Below the pieces are notes generated by a model. It was not told the origin of the DNA and searched no databases. It worked only from the letters and a program-made list of their open reading frames with translations. From the NCBI GenBank assembly GCA_905160935.1, contig CAJHZI010000192.1, forward strand, positions 431,001 through 495,000: a stretch of 64,000 bases of DNA. Reading direction: 5' to 3'. This DNA is from Enchytraeus crypticus. Lineage: Eukaryota > Annelida > Clitellata > Enchytraeida > Enchytraeidae. The position numbers and the translations under genes were made by a program. This document shows, piece after piece, positions 10,314-21,502 of this stretch. The stretch's first letter is position 1; the number at the start of each line of letters is the position of its first letter.

Positions 10314-12404
10314 AGATGCACTAGTATAAAAACACATCCATATTCTACTATATTAATTTTAATTTCTTGTACAGATATTAAGCCGGCGCAAACTCACTGC
10401 GAAAAATATACGATAAGTAGGGCCGAAGAAAGAAGAAGTATATGTCGTAACTCTGAGTCTATGCGCTAAAGAGATGAGATGGGACTCAGTATCATGTTCT
10501 TTCACTGAGTAAATAAGTCAAAGAACCATTAAATATTAGTCATTAGACATTTGCTGAGACTAATAACATCATATGGACTGGCTTTCTGTATTTTGCACTG
10601 CTTTTGTACCATATTTGATCGTCGTCTTGGATTTGGCTCGACAGTACTCGATGTTATCAATGACGGCACTAGTATTCTAACTGTTATTGTTGTTATTGCC
10701 CAAATAAAATAGCGACGCTGAGTTTCTCATAACTTATATGATATATAATGATATATCTAGAATGTCTTGTGATGATACATGTATATCTACAATGATAAAG
10801 CAAACCGTTCGATCAATATATCATCGTAGATTTGACTTCGTGACAGCTGCCGCACACCTGTAGTCGACTTTCAATGGACGAGCGAGTGTCAGAGCTAGCA
10901 TCACTACGACATGTAGTAATTGCTGATAAGAAAAGTCCAGGCCAAAATAAGCACTAAATTCAATGATTTATAGTTAGTAGCATGATATTTACCTAATTAC
11001 CCCTGCGAATATTAATCTAAGTATTCAACAGATTTGTGAATTATTAATTACTTCTTTTAAATAAATTAATTTGTCAAAAATATTTGTTGGGTCTGGTACG
11101 TTACTATTTAATGGAAATTGTTGCTAGTACTACATAGTACATGTGAGATAGCCGACAACAGATTTCTTGATAGCGTAATCTGCTTTTAGAAAATCTGTGT
11201 TACTTTAACAACTAAAAACCAATTAATACCTTATGTGAATTCTGTAATTATAAAGTAATTTATTGCGAGTCAAAAAGAAAATATATATCCACAGCTTTAA
11301 TAAAATCTAGCGTGTATAATAGTTAATTTTATTCGAAAATAGCTTTAAAGTTTGAGGCTAGTGTTTGGTATGCGATATTTTCCATTGAACTCTAACCGTA
11401 TTAATAAAACCTTATTAGCATAACTTCCGATTCAGAATACTAAATAGTGTTCGTACCACAATAATAGCCCGAAGGCCTATTGATCGCCAACTTAAACAAC
11501 ACAGGACCTATGCTGAACTGGATTTAGTTGTTCGTGTGTATAGCATAATGAGGGTAAACAATTGAAACATTAGCAATAAAAGTGGAAAATGAGAATTTAT
11601 TGAGAGAGCTGCGTGCCTTCTGCAATTATATTCATGAGAAAGTTTACTATTGGGCTCGGTACCGAGCAAATACAAGTTACAAAAACAGTTTCAACTTCAC
11701 AACTTCTGCAAAGGAACTTCCTTACTGAGGCGACATGCCCATAATGGAGATGGCAGAGATGATTTCTGAGGTAAGGATTTTATTCTTAGTAAAATATTAA
11801 TATGCTGTTTTTTATATTCTAAGCTTGACTTCTGCGGATTATTGAGAAGACGCACAATCAGTATATGGGCATTTCGCAGGACTGAACAGCCTAGCAATAA
11901 TGTGAGGTCTGATCTGATATCGTAGCAGCCAACGAGTCATGGGATTTGTAAAATTAAAATGCTGTTTCAATTCATCCAAATCTGTTGATACTTCTTAAGT
12001 AGCTATTTGTCATCTGTCTGGAATATTTATATATACAAACTGCAATACAATAGCATGGAGTTGCATTGTTTTCAATAATATCGGCATTTTCCTTTTTATC
12101 AATAATCGCAGGCCTATGCCATTTGAGTGTGGAATTCTCTTTCAGATGCCTTTAACAAACTTTCGCATCTATAAAATGGTCAGGCGTTGCGGTGAAGAGA
12201 GTAGCAATTAAATAAGTACTTTTCTTCTTAAATTTAAGACATACATGTAGATAAAGTGTTTAGTGTCGTCGTTTGTGAGAAAGGTGTGGCATTGTAGAGA
12301 GACTTGAGAAAGTGTGTAACCGAAATTTAAAGCAACCGTAAACTTTCTAGAAGGTATTAATACCAAGTAATATCAATTCCTATCTCATGCAGTTACTCCG
12401 GAAT
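10314..12404. other. Unassigned sequence
   Basis: No exon or element is recognised. gctcggtaccgagc near 11653 is a short palindrome. Confidence 0.5.
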
Positions 12405-12407
12405 TAA

Positions 12408-12449
12408 ATCATCATTATCATCATCATTATCATTATTATCATCATTAAC

Positions 12450-12480
<31 letters not shown>

Positions 12481-12512
12481 TCATTATCATCGTTATCATC
12501 ATTATCGTCCTT
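12408..12512. repeat. CAT/GAT trinucleotide microsatellite
   Basis: (atc)n with att interruptions, forming the expanded tail of the SINE-C copy. The Asp-rich open frame across it is not a gene. Confidence 0.85.
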
Positions 12513-12751
12513 TGAATACCAGTTTAACTTGGATCGGTATACCAATAAACCAATGATTCGTGATCCAATCCTCTCTGTCCCACACCGCATCATCAGTCAA
12601 TCATTATTTTCCTATCTCTCTTAATCACCGCATCCCACATTAAACTTTTCAATTCGTTTTAGAAAATATTTTAGTAATTTCTGGAGCCTGAACGCTCTCT
12701 AACCGAATGCCCTTTCTGACGTTGGTTTGAATCTTAGTGCTTTGTCGCATT

Positions 12752-12829
12752 CTTTGACGTCCCTGACATCATCCCTGGATGAGGAAACGGACGTTAAACC
12801 TTTATTATTATTATTATTATTATTATTAC
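12752..12829 (+). mobile_element. LINE-B 3' tail inserted into a SINE-C copy
   Basis: gacgtccctgacatcatccc, tggatgaggaaacggacgtt and aaacc with (TTA)n interrupt a minus-strand SINE-C element whose two halves flank it (12670-12751 and 12830-12972). The insertion is therefore younger than the SINE-C copy. Confidence 0.8.
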
Positions 12830-13246
12830 GAAACGTGCAGTCCACGGTTGGTCTTTCAACAGTGGATTGCACGGTTGAAAAGACTTCTATATTTCTTTTT
12901 ATATTACTCATACGCTTATTTAATTTTGTTCAGCTTCCCGGACGCAACACGGGTAATATATTGATGTCTCTAATACAATATATAGTTCATCGAGACTCTG
13001 TGAGTACTTCGTTCATTGTCGTGAATGTTGTTGGATTATTACCAATCACTACAACTTTTATGTTATTCATAAGCTCATTTTCTTCGCGAAGTTATTCCTT
13101 CCTACATTCGTTCGTTTTAATTGGTTTTGCCTATCTTCGTGTTCTTTCCATCCTGCCGGCTTTACTGACAACGTCCTACCAGCTTTACTGAGATAAAGAA
13201 ACCAGAATGAACAGATTTAGTAAATATTACCAGTTATTTAACAATG

Positions 13247-13470
13247 TTAGTGTCCCACTAGCGTGGTGGTTAGAGGCGTCAGGCAAAGTAATGAAATGAT
13301 TAACCTGAGATGAATTGAACTCTCGTGTGTTCGATTCCTGACCGTGCTGATCTGAGAATAAAATCTCAGACATTCACTGGACTGGTTACACGAAAAATGG
13401 AATTTAAGCACTTGTTAACCCTAATGGGTTAAATATATGGTGTTAAAAGTGATAGATATTAACCTAGTTG
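13247..13470 (+). mobile_element. SINE-D: long tRNA-derived SINE
   Basis: Box A gcgtggtggttagaggcg and box B tgtgttcgattcctgac are textbook Pol III promoter elements. The body follows: aataaaatctcagacattca, ctggactggtta, then ggtgttaaaagtgatagata. A second copy lies at 17875-18108 in antisense. Length is about 220 bp. Confidence 0.75.
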
Positions 13471-13544
13471 ATCATTTCATTGTAATATATTTTATTATTA
13501 TTAATATTATTATTGTTATTGATGCTAGAAATTGGGTGTCTGTT

Positions 13545-13765
13545 GTATTGCCACGGTTGTCACTGTTGTCACTGTTGTCTCAGTTGTCTCTGTTGCTGCT
13601 GTTGACACTGCTGCCACTGTTGTTACTGTTGCTGCTGTTGTCACTGTTAACACTGTTATCACTGTTGTCACTATTGTCGCTGTTTCCACTGTTGCCACTC
13701 TTGTCATTGTTGTCACTGTTGCTTCTGTAGCTCTCTGTTGTCTCTGTCACTGCTGCTTCTGTTGC
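13545..13765. repeat. Degenerate 9-bp minisatellite
   Basis: The unit tgttgtcac, with variants such as tgttgctgc and tgttaacac, repeats over ~220 bp. It gives open frames on both strands that are not genes. Confidence 0.85.
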
Positions 13766-13779
13766 GAAAGTTGCTTAGA

Positions 13780-14639
13780 AGGTAGTTTAACAAGCAAATA
13801 CACGTTCGATAGATTCGTCAAGGAATTTGAAAGCTTCGATAGTTTGAAGGCTAGCCGTTAATCTAAGCCTAACTTTAAACTTAGCCAAAACCGTATTAAT
13901 TGAAAAAAAACATAATAAAAGTCATTACAAAGTTTTAAACAATACAATATTATAATATTAACACTTGATAGCATCAGACTGCAGAAGCCAACATTTTACC
14001 AATTTTACTACAGCCATTGCCTGAGCACTTTCGCATAGAGCGAGTTTTAACACGAGTGATAGAAGTACAACAGACAGTAAAATAAATAATCTAAATTTAT
14101 GATTTAGACCATATATAATGATTGCCTAAGTATTGATACAGAATTGAAATCAATTATTGGGCTTTTTTCTGTATCAAATGTCTAATTGTGCAGAGTTAGA
14201 ATTGAGAGTTAGCTAGGATTGGAAGGGTTTTCAGGTGTTCTGGAAAATTCAGGTGATCGCCCATTTGCTTAATAATTTAACAAATCAAATGTATGGCAAA
14301 CGACATTTTGACTTGCATGGTAACGAAACAGATAAATAATTGTCAAAATAAATCGCAGTAAGTTGGCGCGTATGAGGTAATACTATGAGCTGACACGAGG
14401 GAATCTAATATTGTTGACGTGAAACGCGACATGGCAAATGAATATCCGCTAGATTATATCGGTCTTGTGTTACATAATGCATCAGTGTAACGTTGATTAC
14501 TGACTGTCTCGTTGCTTGTTGGGGTGTGATTTCATTCTTCTTCTATTTGAGAAGATCCAAGAAATTGTTTTAACCCAAGTGACCGTAGTACAACATCATT
14601 GCAAAGAGTATGAATGTTTCATATACATGTATACATGCA
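13780..14639. other. Unassigned sequence between repeats
   Basis: No coding signal or repeat is recognised. Confidence 0.5.
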
Positions 14640-14710
14640 CACACACTTATATATATACATGTGTATATATATATATATATATATATACTGGTGATTGTAT
14701 ATATATATAT

Positions 14711-14745
<35 letters not shown>

Positions 14746-14866
14746 GTATATATATATATATATATATATACATTCATATATATACATTTCATAAATATAT
14801 TATATATGTATATCTATTATATATATATATATTATATATATATATATATATATACTGTATATATTA
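14640..14866. repeat. TA dinucleotide microsatellite cluster
   Basis: Alternating TA tracts are broken by short unique stretches. They produce long Tyr/Ile open frames that are not genes. Confidence 0.95.
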
Positions 14867-15164
14867 AACCAAGAATGCGGGATGATTTGATAAAGTAATC
14901 GTATGTTAAAATGAAGATAAAACCAAAGGGTAGAACTATGTGGATAACTAAAGATCCCTCACATGGAACAGAGTCATTTTTACTGTCACTGAAATCTGGT
15001 TTCTCTGGTTTAGAATAGCAAATTTACTGAGCAGCAAAGGGACTGTTGCAGCTAATTACATTTTCTTAAGTCTCTCATCGTCATTGCTATCAGCGTTTCT
15101 TCATAATTTAACTACATGTCTATGCACACTCCTAGATCTCGAACCATTAACTTATCGTCAATCC

Positions 15165-15900
15165 TTATGCATAGCATTCTTTATCCATAGCATTCTTTAT
15201 CCATAGCATTCTTTATCCATAGCATTCTTTATTAGCATTCTTTATCCATAGCATTCTTTATCCATAGCATTCTTTATTCATAGCATTCTTTATTCATAGC
15301 ATTCTTTATCCATAGCATTCTTTATCCATAGCATTCTTTATCCATAGCATTCTTTATTCATAGCATTCTTTATTCATAGCATTCTTTATCCATAGCATTC
15401 TTTATTCATAGCATTCTTTATCCATAGCATTCTTTATTCATAGCATTCTTTATTCATAGCATTCTTTATCCATAGCATTCTTTATTCATAGCATTCTTTA
15501 TCCATAGCATTCTTTATTCATAGCATTCTTTATTCATAGCATTCTTTATCCATAGCATTCTTTATTCATAGCATTCTTTCCATAGCATTCTTTATTCATA
15601 GCATTCTTTATTCATAGCATTCTTTATCCATAGCATTCTTTATTCATAGCATTCTTTATCCATAGCATTCTTTATTCATAGCATTCTTTATCCATAGCAT
15701 TCTTTATTCATAGCATTCTTTATCCATAGCATTCTTTATTCATAGCATTCTTCATCCATAGCATTCTTTATTCATAGCATTCTTTATTCATAGCATTCTT
15801 TATCCATAGCATTCTTTATTCATAGCATTCTTCATCCATAGCATTCTTTATTCATAGCATTCTTTATTCATAGCATTCTTTATCCATATCATTCTTTATC
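15165..15900. repeat. 16-bp minisatellite with two alternating variants (higher-order pattern)
   Basis: The unit is catagcattctttatY. Units end in TCC (C type) or TTC (T type). The later array mostly reads C T C T T in repeating blocks of about 80 bp. A few units carry deletions (15224-15240, 15577-15590) or a cttcat variant. Confidence 0.9.
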
Positions 15901-16361
15901 CGTTGCTTTCTTTTCAATGCGCAATTCTGTCAAGAAGGAGTAAGTTAAATCGATTTCGATACGGGACATGCTGCTGCTAAGATATGGATACTACATGTAT
16001 ACATATACAGTAGATACAGGTCTATATCTAAACCGGTCAGTATAACCATGACTGCGTTGGAGAGAGTACAATAGGAAAAATCTTTTATTCAATTGACATT
16101 ACTATCGACGATGCATTTACTGGGTCCTTTATTTACGAGTCAGTGACTGTCACGGAACCGTAATATTGCAACGTAGCATTTTTATAAAGACTTGATATTT
16201 GTGTTTTAAGCTATATTCATATCCAAACACGATATTTGTTGAGATTATACATGTAAACAGATACGTATATATTTCCATTTCAGTGTCTGTCATTTGACGA
16301 ACAGCATGGCTTTACTGACGACATGTTTTAAAATTATTTAACTGGAAAGCTGTAGATATCT

Positions 16362-16800
16362 TGCTGACTCTCTCTCTCTCTCTCTCTTTGTCTCTCTTAG
16401 TGAACTGCCTACTGGCAGGTCCACGGAATATAACGCCTCCACTATTCGCTGTCGTGCGTTTTTCTCTTCATGCCCACATCTGAATGGATCTTTAAATCAT
16501 ATGACATTCATAATCTCGGTCTGCCTCATTACTCTTTCCTATTATTCTACCTTTTATGACCTCTTTAGTAAACTCCTTCCCCCTAAAATGTATCCTGTCC
16601 AGCTCTTCTTCCTATTTCTTACTGCATTTTTCAACTGGGTATGTGAACTTTCTTTCTTCAGTACTTCTTCATTTGCAACCTTTTGAGTCCAGCCAATCCT
16701 TTCCTTCTCCATATCCACATATACAACGCTTCTAGTTTCTTAGTATCTTCTTTTCTTAAAGTCCATGTTTCACATCAATATAGTAACGTCTCTGCTCTTA
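16362..16800 (-). mobile_element. LINE-A: decayed reverse-transcriptase C-terminal part and 3' end, antisense
   Basis: On the minus strand one frame reads ETWTLRKEDTKKLEALYMW then IWRRK, the thumb/C-terminal motif of LINE reverse transcriptases. Farther on come pieces of EEVLKK and a diverged counterpart of the YVEMKRKAEDREEW end, then tggacctgccagtaggcag and (GA)n. Several frame changes and stops show it is dead. The superfamily (RTE- or L2-like) cannot be fixed from this fragment. Confidence 0.7.
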
Positions 16801-16816
16801 TGACGACGCACCATCT

Positions 16817-16860
16817 ATTATGACGTCATACCAGAGATCTTGTGACGTCATACCAGAGGT
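16817..16860. promoter_or_regulatory. Two tandem CRE-like palindromes
   Basis: TGACGTCA occurs at 16821-16828 and 16843-16850 inside a 22-bp duplication that shares gtcataccagag. TGACGTCA is the CREB/ATF consensus. A regulatory role is only inferred. Confidence 0.3.
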
Positions 16861-17699
16861 GATTTCCATCTGGTTTTTGTATATACAAAATCATCATGGC
16901 AACTTCCTTCACTGTATAGCTATCAGTCTGTTTCAAAAACTAGAATTTTTTCCAAAATGTGCAAAGGATTTTATTAAGCAGATATTTAAATAATTCTCAT
17001 GGGCACGGCAAGAAAATCAGTGTTGCTGTGTCATTTTTTAAATTTTATTTTTGAATTATATCCTAAGGCACGCTTAGATAATTTTGAGATCAACCACGTT
17101 CCTCTATAGGTTAACGTTTTAGAGTTTGACATATGGAGGAGTTCTTTGAAATTCATTGAAAATGATCGCCTAATGGAATTTAGGAAATGGAAAGCTCTCA
17201 GACATGACGTATATTGCGGAAGCACGATGTATTGCGGATACTGGTTAAACTAAATTGACGTTTGCATTGAACAGTCTGTGTAACGTGATTCAAGTCATAA
17301 CCATACATGACAATCTCCATAAAGAAAGTTCGTGTGGCAATTTGGAAAACAAACATAACGACCAACAGCATCAATTTCAGTGCGACGGATAATCATGAAG
17401 ATAACCATGAAAATACCGAGCACCAAGACGCCAAAATCAATTTGATGAGTTACAACAAAATTATCCGTTCAAAGTGATAGAAAACAAAATCAGAAAAAGT
17501 ACTGTACAAGGAAGATGATAAGACATTACGTTTAAAACAGCGGAGCGCCTATTCGATGTTGTAATGGATGAGAATGTAAAATATCTATATATCGCAGCCG
17601 TTCATACGACTATGTCATTCGAAACTTGTGACATTGCGCAAATAAAATAATTATGTGTGTAGTTGTTATGATCAAGATTTATCAATTGCAACATCGCTG

Positions 17700-17815
17700 C
17701 GTAAGTTGAGAACATCTTTGCCGCAGAAGCAAGGCTCATATCTAGTGATATCCCCGTCAATGTCATGCTAAAGATCAGGAAACTGACGTTAACCTTGGCT
17801 TTGGGCTTGGCTCCT
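17700..17815 (+). mobile_element. SINE-B 3' part
   Basis: ccccgtcaatgtcatgctaa, caggaaactgacgttaacct and tggctttgggcttggct match the second half and tail of SINE-B. The tRNA-like head is barely recognisable. Confidence 0.6.
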
Positions 17816-17874
17816 TCGATTTGGTGTAAACGTGTAAGTGCAAAAGCAAAGAATTCTCAAGAAACAAGCATTAC

Positions 17875-18108
17875 ATTGGAATGATTAACGATGTATCTAT
17901 CACTTTTAATACCACATGTTTGATCCGCTAGGCAATTTAGTCCTTTTTCCGTAGAAACATTCCTGTGAATGTCCGAGATTTCACTCGAAGATCAACGCTG
18001 TTGGGAATCGAACCCACGAGAGTTCAATTCACCTCAGGATCTGTCATTTAAAGCTTCATGAAGCTACTTTTCGTCTCTAACCACTACGTTATTGAGACAT
18101 GCAATAGC
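17875..18108 (-). mobile_element. SINE-D, antisense copy
   Basis: On the minus strand: ataacgtagtggttagagac (box A), gtgggttcgattcccaacag (box B), gtgaaatctcggacattcac and ggtattaaaagtgatagata. The order and spacing match the copy at 13247-13470 after small indels. Confidence 0.75.
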
Positions 18109-18437
18109 CGAATAGCGTAGAAACCGACATATGAAAAAACATCCGATCAGTATAAAAGCATAGCCATTGAAACTTAGCTGACGAGAAGCTTAGGGAATTG
18201 TTTTGGAACAGATTTTTCAAGATTATTGTATATAATTATTATATATAATTATATCTTAAACAGTCTCAATTTTCGTTTACTCCTGTATTCTTATTGCGTA
18301 GAGATAGTACATAATACATGCAAATAGTCATTTTGACAGAACACTAGTCAGAGTGCATACCTTGCGAATACTCAGCATATTATCACGATAAATCAGTTAA
18401 TAAATTTCAATAAAAGACAAATAAACATTTTATGGTT

Positions 18438-18512
18438 GGAAAGCGTATTGTGTAAGGCACTTGCCTACTATTTCAAAGGTGTTGAGTTCATTTCTAAGAC
18501 CAACCTATGTTT
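18438..18512 (+). mobile_element. tRNA-like sequence
   Basis: ggttggaaagcgtattgtgt and gtgttgagttcatttctaag are spaced like tRNA boxes A and B, and the ends tggtt and aacca can pair. It is probably a SINE relic. Confidence 0.3.
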
Positions 18513-18514
18513 CT

Positions 18515-19433
18515 GACAGAATCAGTGTGGTACAGAATCAAAGAGAACAAATGTTCGTAAGAGATTTTATAATTAATTAGATTTACTGTATTTATAAAAA
18601 TATTTATTTAGTCTGATTGTTCAGACATGAACGATTAAACGTAAAAGATTTTAACACACACATTTCAACTCTTCTATCATTATAAGCGCGTGCATTTCCT
18701 ACACACGAGAAAGTCGATCGAGAGTAAATACAGATCTATAACTTCATTGCACTTGAAAGGAAGCAGAGATTTACTCTGAAACAGAAATAACAGCGAAGCA
18801 GCACATACGTTAGAATTAAATAAGAGAAACTGTCATGATTAGCATACGAAATTGTCGTGACTGAACTGTCAACACCATTGTCGTCATGAGAGTTAACACT
18901 TTCTACAAAAGTGTCAGCGTTCTACATCACTGGCAATGCAGTCTGGATCGTCCTTGCGAATTGCAGAAAAATATATTGTTAATGTTTATCAATTAAGTAC
19001 TGAGATGTCATGAAGGCATTCACATCGTGTGTAATCTGGAAAGCTTGAGAATTTAGACAAGCCAATAACTGCATGCGATTTTACGAGGTGACTAACTGAG
19101 GTAATGGAGTAAAACTCAAAATAGTCTGCATCATGCAGAAATAGATCGATTCAATTCTAAATTAGCGCAGACAATTGGTACATGAAATTTATCCATCTTC
19201 TAAGACAATGGAATTAGTGATACTAAATTCTGACGTTATTGACTGATGCTTATTTTATCATTGTTTGTAGATGCTTATGTAAAGCGAAAGAAAAAATTAG
19301 AATAGACGAACAAATTAATTAATTTAGGAGGTTAAACGTCTACTGAAGCCATAGAATGTATGTTCTAATAAAAAGCTAATGCAAAAGTTGATATTGTTAT
19401 TAATTGTTATTACGTGTTCATATCTGTTTGCAG
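18515..19433. other. Sequence upstream of the first recognised calmodulin-like exon
   Basis: It should be intron 1 if the Met exon is farther upstream. No promoter or Met exon could be picked out. Confidence 0.4.
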
Positions 19434-19464
19434 ATAAATCAAGTTTCTCCCGAACAGCTTGAAG
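19434..19464 (+). CDS. Calmodulin-like exon 2 (N-terminal helix)
   Basis: This 31-nt exon follows a good acceptor (tatctgtttgcag) and ends at a strong donor (GAAG|gtgagt). It reads [10 protein letters not shown] and leaves one base (G), which joins AG of the next exon to make Glu. It aligns without gaps to the calmodulin start ADQLTEEQIA. Its first codon is in phase 0, as expected if the previous exon ends exactly at ATG. As I recall, vertebrate CALM exon 2 is also 31 nt. It is too short to be found as an open frame. Confidence 0.82.
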
Positions 19465-20400
19465 GTGAGTCAATTTTTAATTTGAAACAGTATTTTCAAA
19501 TTCAGTATATGAAACTTTGTATACTAAATTACAAATAAAAAATTATTGATTTATTATAATTATAACAGAAGAGAAAATTCTTTAAATTATTTCGTTGAAT
19601 TAGTTAATTAAAACAAAGGTAATGGCTGAAGTCAAGCTTAAGTTAACTAAGCTTAAGCTTAAGCCATTAAATACTATGTACCGATGACCTTCAATTTACC
19701 AGTTATCTTTTGGCGGAGAGAGACTTATGCTATTTCTGAATTTTCATAACTTTAAAGCTACAAAGCAAAAGCTCTGATGTCGTAAACAGCAGGAAAATTT
19801 ATTACAGATCGTGCTAAATTACTTGAATTTGTCAACAGCTATCTGAAGTAGTTCTTCAGTTTCATGTTTAACTACTCGCTTAGCTTGACGCGCAGCAATT
19901 TCAATGAATGAAAGCAGAGACTGACAAAGTCTTCATAAGTGCGTCATCATAAGCGAATCAGAAACATAGAAATTATTTGTTTCACTTGTATGTCGGCTCG
20001 TTAATTAGAGATGCGATAACTGTTTCCGCTTTATTTTGTGGAAGTATAAATAAAGCACAATGCACGAGAAGTAATTATTTTTAATGAGTTATGGGCAGGT
20101 TAGCCTTTCCCCTGAATTGTAATAATAAACTTTTAACTTAACTGTGGTCTTTGTAGCATGAGGTTTCTCTCAGAATTATTCAAGCAAAACGATCAGATTC
20201 CACGAATTTCTGCAGATGATTGTAATATTATATATATATATATATAATATACTATAGATATATAGTATATATATATATATATCTAATATACGTATATATT
20301 TATATATATATTACACAGATGTATGCATGTATGTATGTATACATGAATATATATATATATATATATACACATATATATAATACATAAATGTATATATAGG

Positions 20401-20460
<60 letters not shown>

Positions 20461-21040
20461 TATAATTTAAATTTGAATTTTTAAAAAAATTATCTATTTT
20501 AATTAAATTTCTTTAATAATCACACTTATTTAAAGCTTATTTAACTAATTATCTTTTTAAATTAATTAATGTTACTAGTAGAAACAAACAACTCTAACTA
20601 TTTTAGCTGATTAAAAATAGAGACTCGGTGAGATTTCATTCAGATCTAAGGCGTGGTCGTATTTAGCTTGTAACAATAAAAAGAAATTATTTCGAAAGAA
20701 ATTATTATGATAGATCTAATTATTAAATCAGAATGATAATTATTAAATGCGCTGATGATAAAGACTGCAAATCGAGAATATTTCGCTTCTAACGCGTTTA
20801 GTCGATACTCTCATCGTTGCAGACTTGTTTATTTGCAGGTTCGTAATTTGTTACTATGGCAACCGTAGCGAAAGCGAACATTGAATTGAGCAAAAGCGGC
20901 ATCGGTGGATAGGGACGTCAATATGAAATTGAATGCAACAAGATAGTTTTAATTAATGAGTCAAGAATGCCAATTTTATAATATATTTTCTACCATTTAT
21001 CATAACGTTAAAATTCCTAATTATCTATTTCTCACTCTCG

Positions 21041-21074
<34 letters not shown>

Positions 21075-21467
21075 TTATCTCTCTCTCGCTCTTATTTTTA
21101 CCGTTCCAATTTGCAGGCCTGAGGCACATATTTCTACTGCGCTACTTTCAAGTCAGTAGGATCTCCCCTTTGATCAAGATGTTGATCTCATCCAAAGAGC
21201 TTAACGTTTACTAAACCTTATAATGGCCTTAAATCTTCGATGGCCTTTGTCAGTTTACCAAATGGAATATTTCCACTCGCAGCTACAAAAGTTAAAAGAA
21301 ATTATTCTAAACGTGAGTCATATATTCGCAAACAGGGCATTTCTCGTTTTGTAAGAACATTCCGGGTATAAAGTTCTTGTTTGAGTGAATCGATTTGTAG
21401 TGATATGTGAAGAAGGGACGTCCCTGACATCATCCGTGTATAAGGTAGCGGACGTTAAACCTTTATC

Positions 21468-21502
<35 letters not shown>

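Larger units (their letters stand above)
12405..12972 (-). mobile_element. SINE-C, antisense, split by a LINE-B tail and with a long GAT tail
   Basis: On the minus strand: acccgtgttgcgtccgggaa, accgtggactgcacg, [LINE-B tail 12752-12829], cgacaaagcactaagattca, ggctccagaaatt and a distal aagttaaactggtattcaaa before (GAT)n at 12408-12512. The distance between the middle and tail is longer than in the other copies, so the copy is longer or rearranged. Confidence 0.55.

Noticed and set aside
12393-12593. Asp-rich open frame
   Set aside because: It is a translation of the CAT/GAT microsatellite that forms the tail of a SINE-C copy.
13437-13861. Open frames of about 100 codons on both strands with Leu, Val and Thr repeats
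   Set aside because: They come from the degenerate 9-bp minisatellite at 13545-13765.
14516-14898. Tyr/Ile-rich open frames
   Set aside because: They are translations of TA microsatellites. The same holds at 27937-28134.
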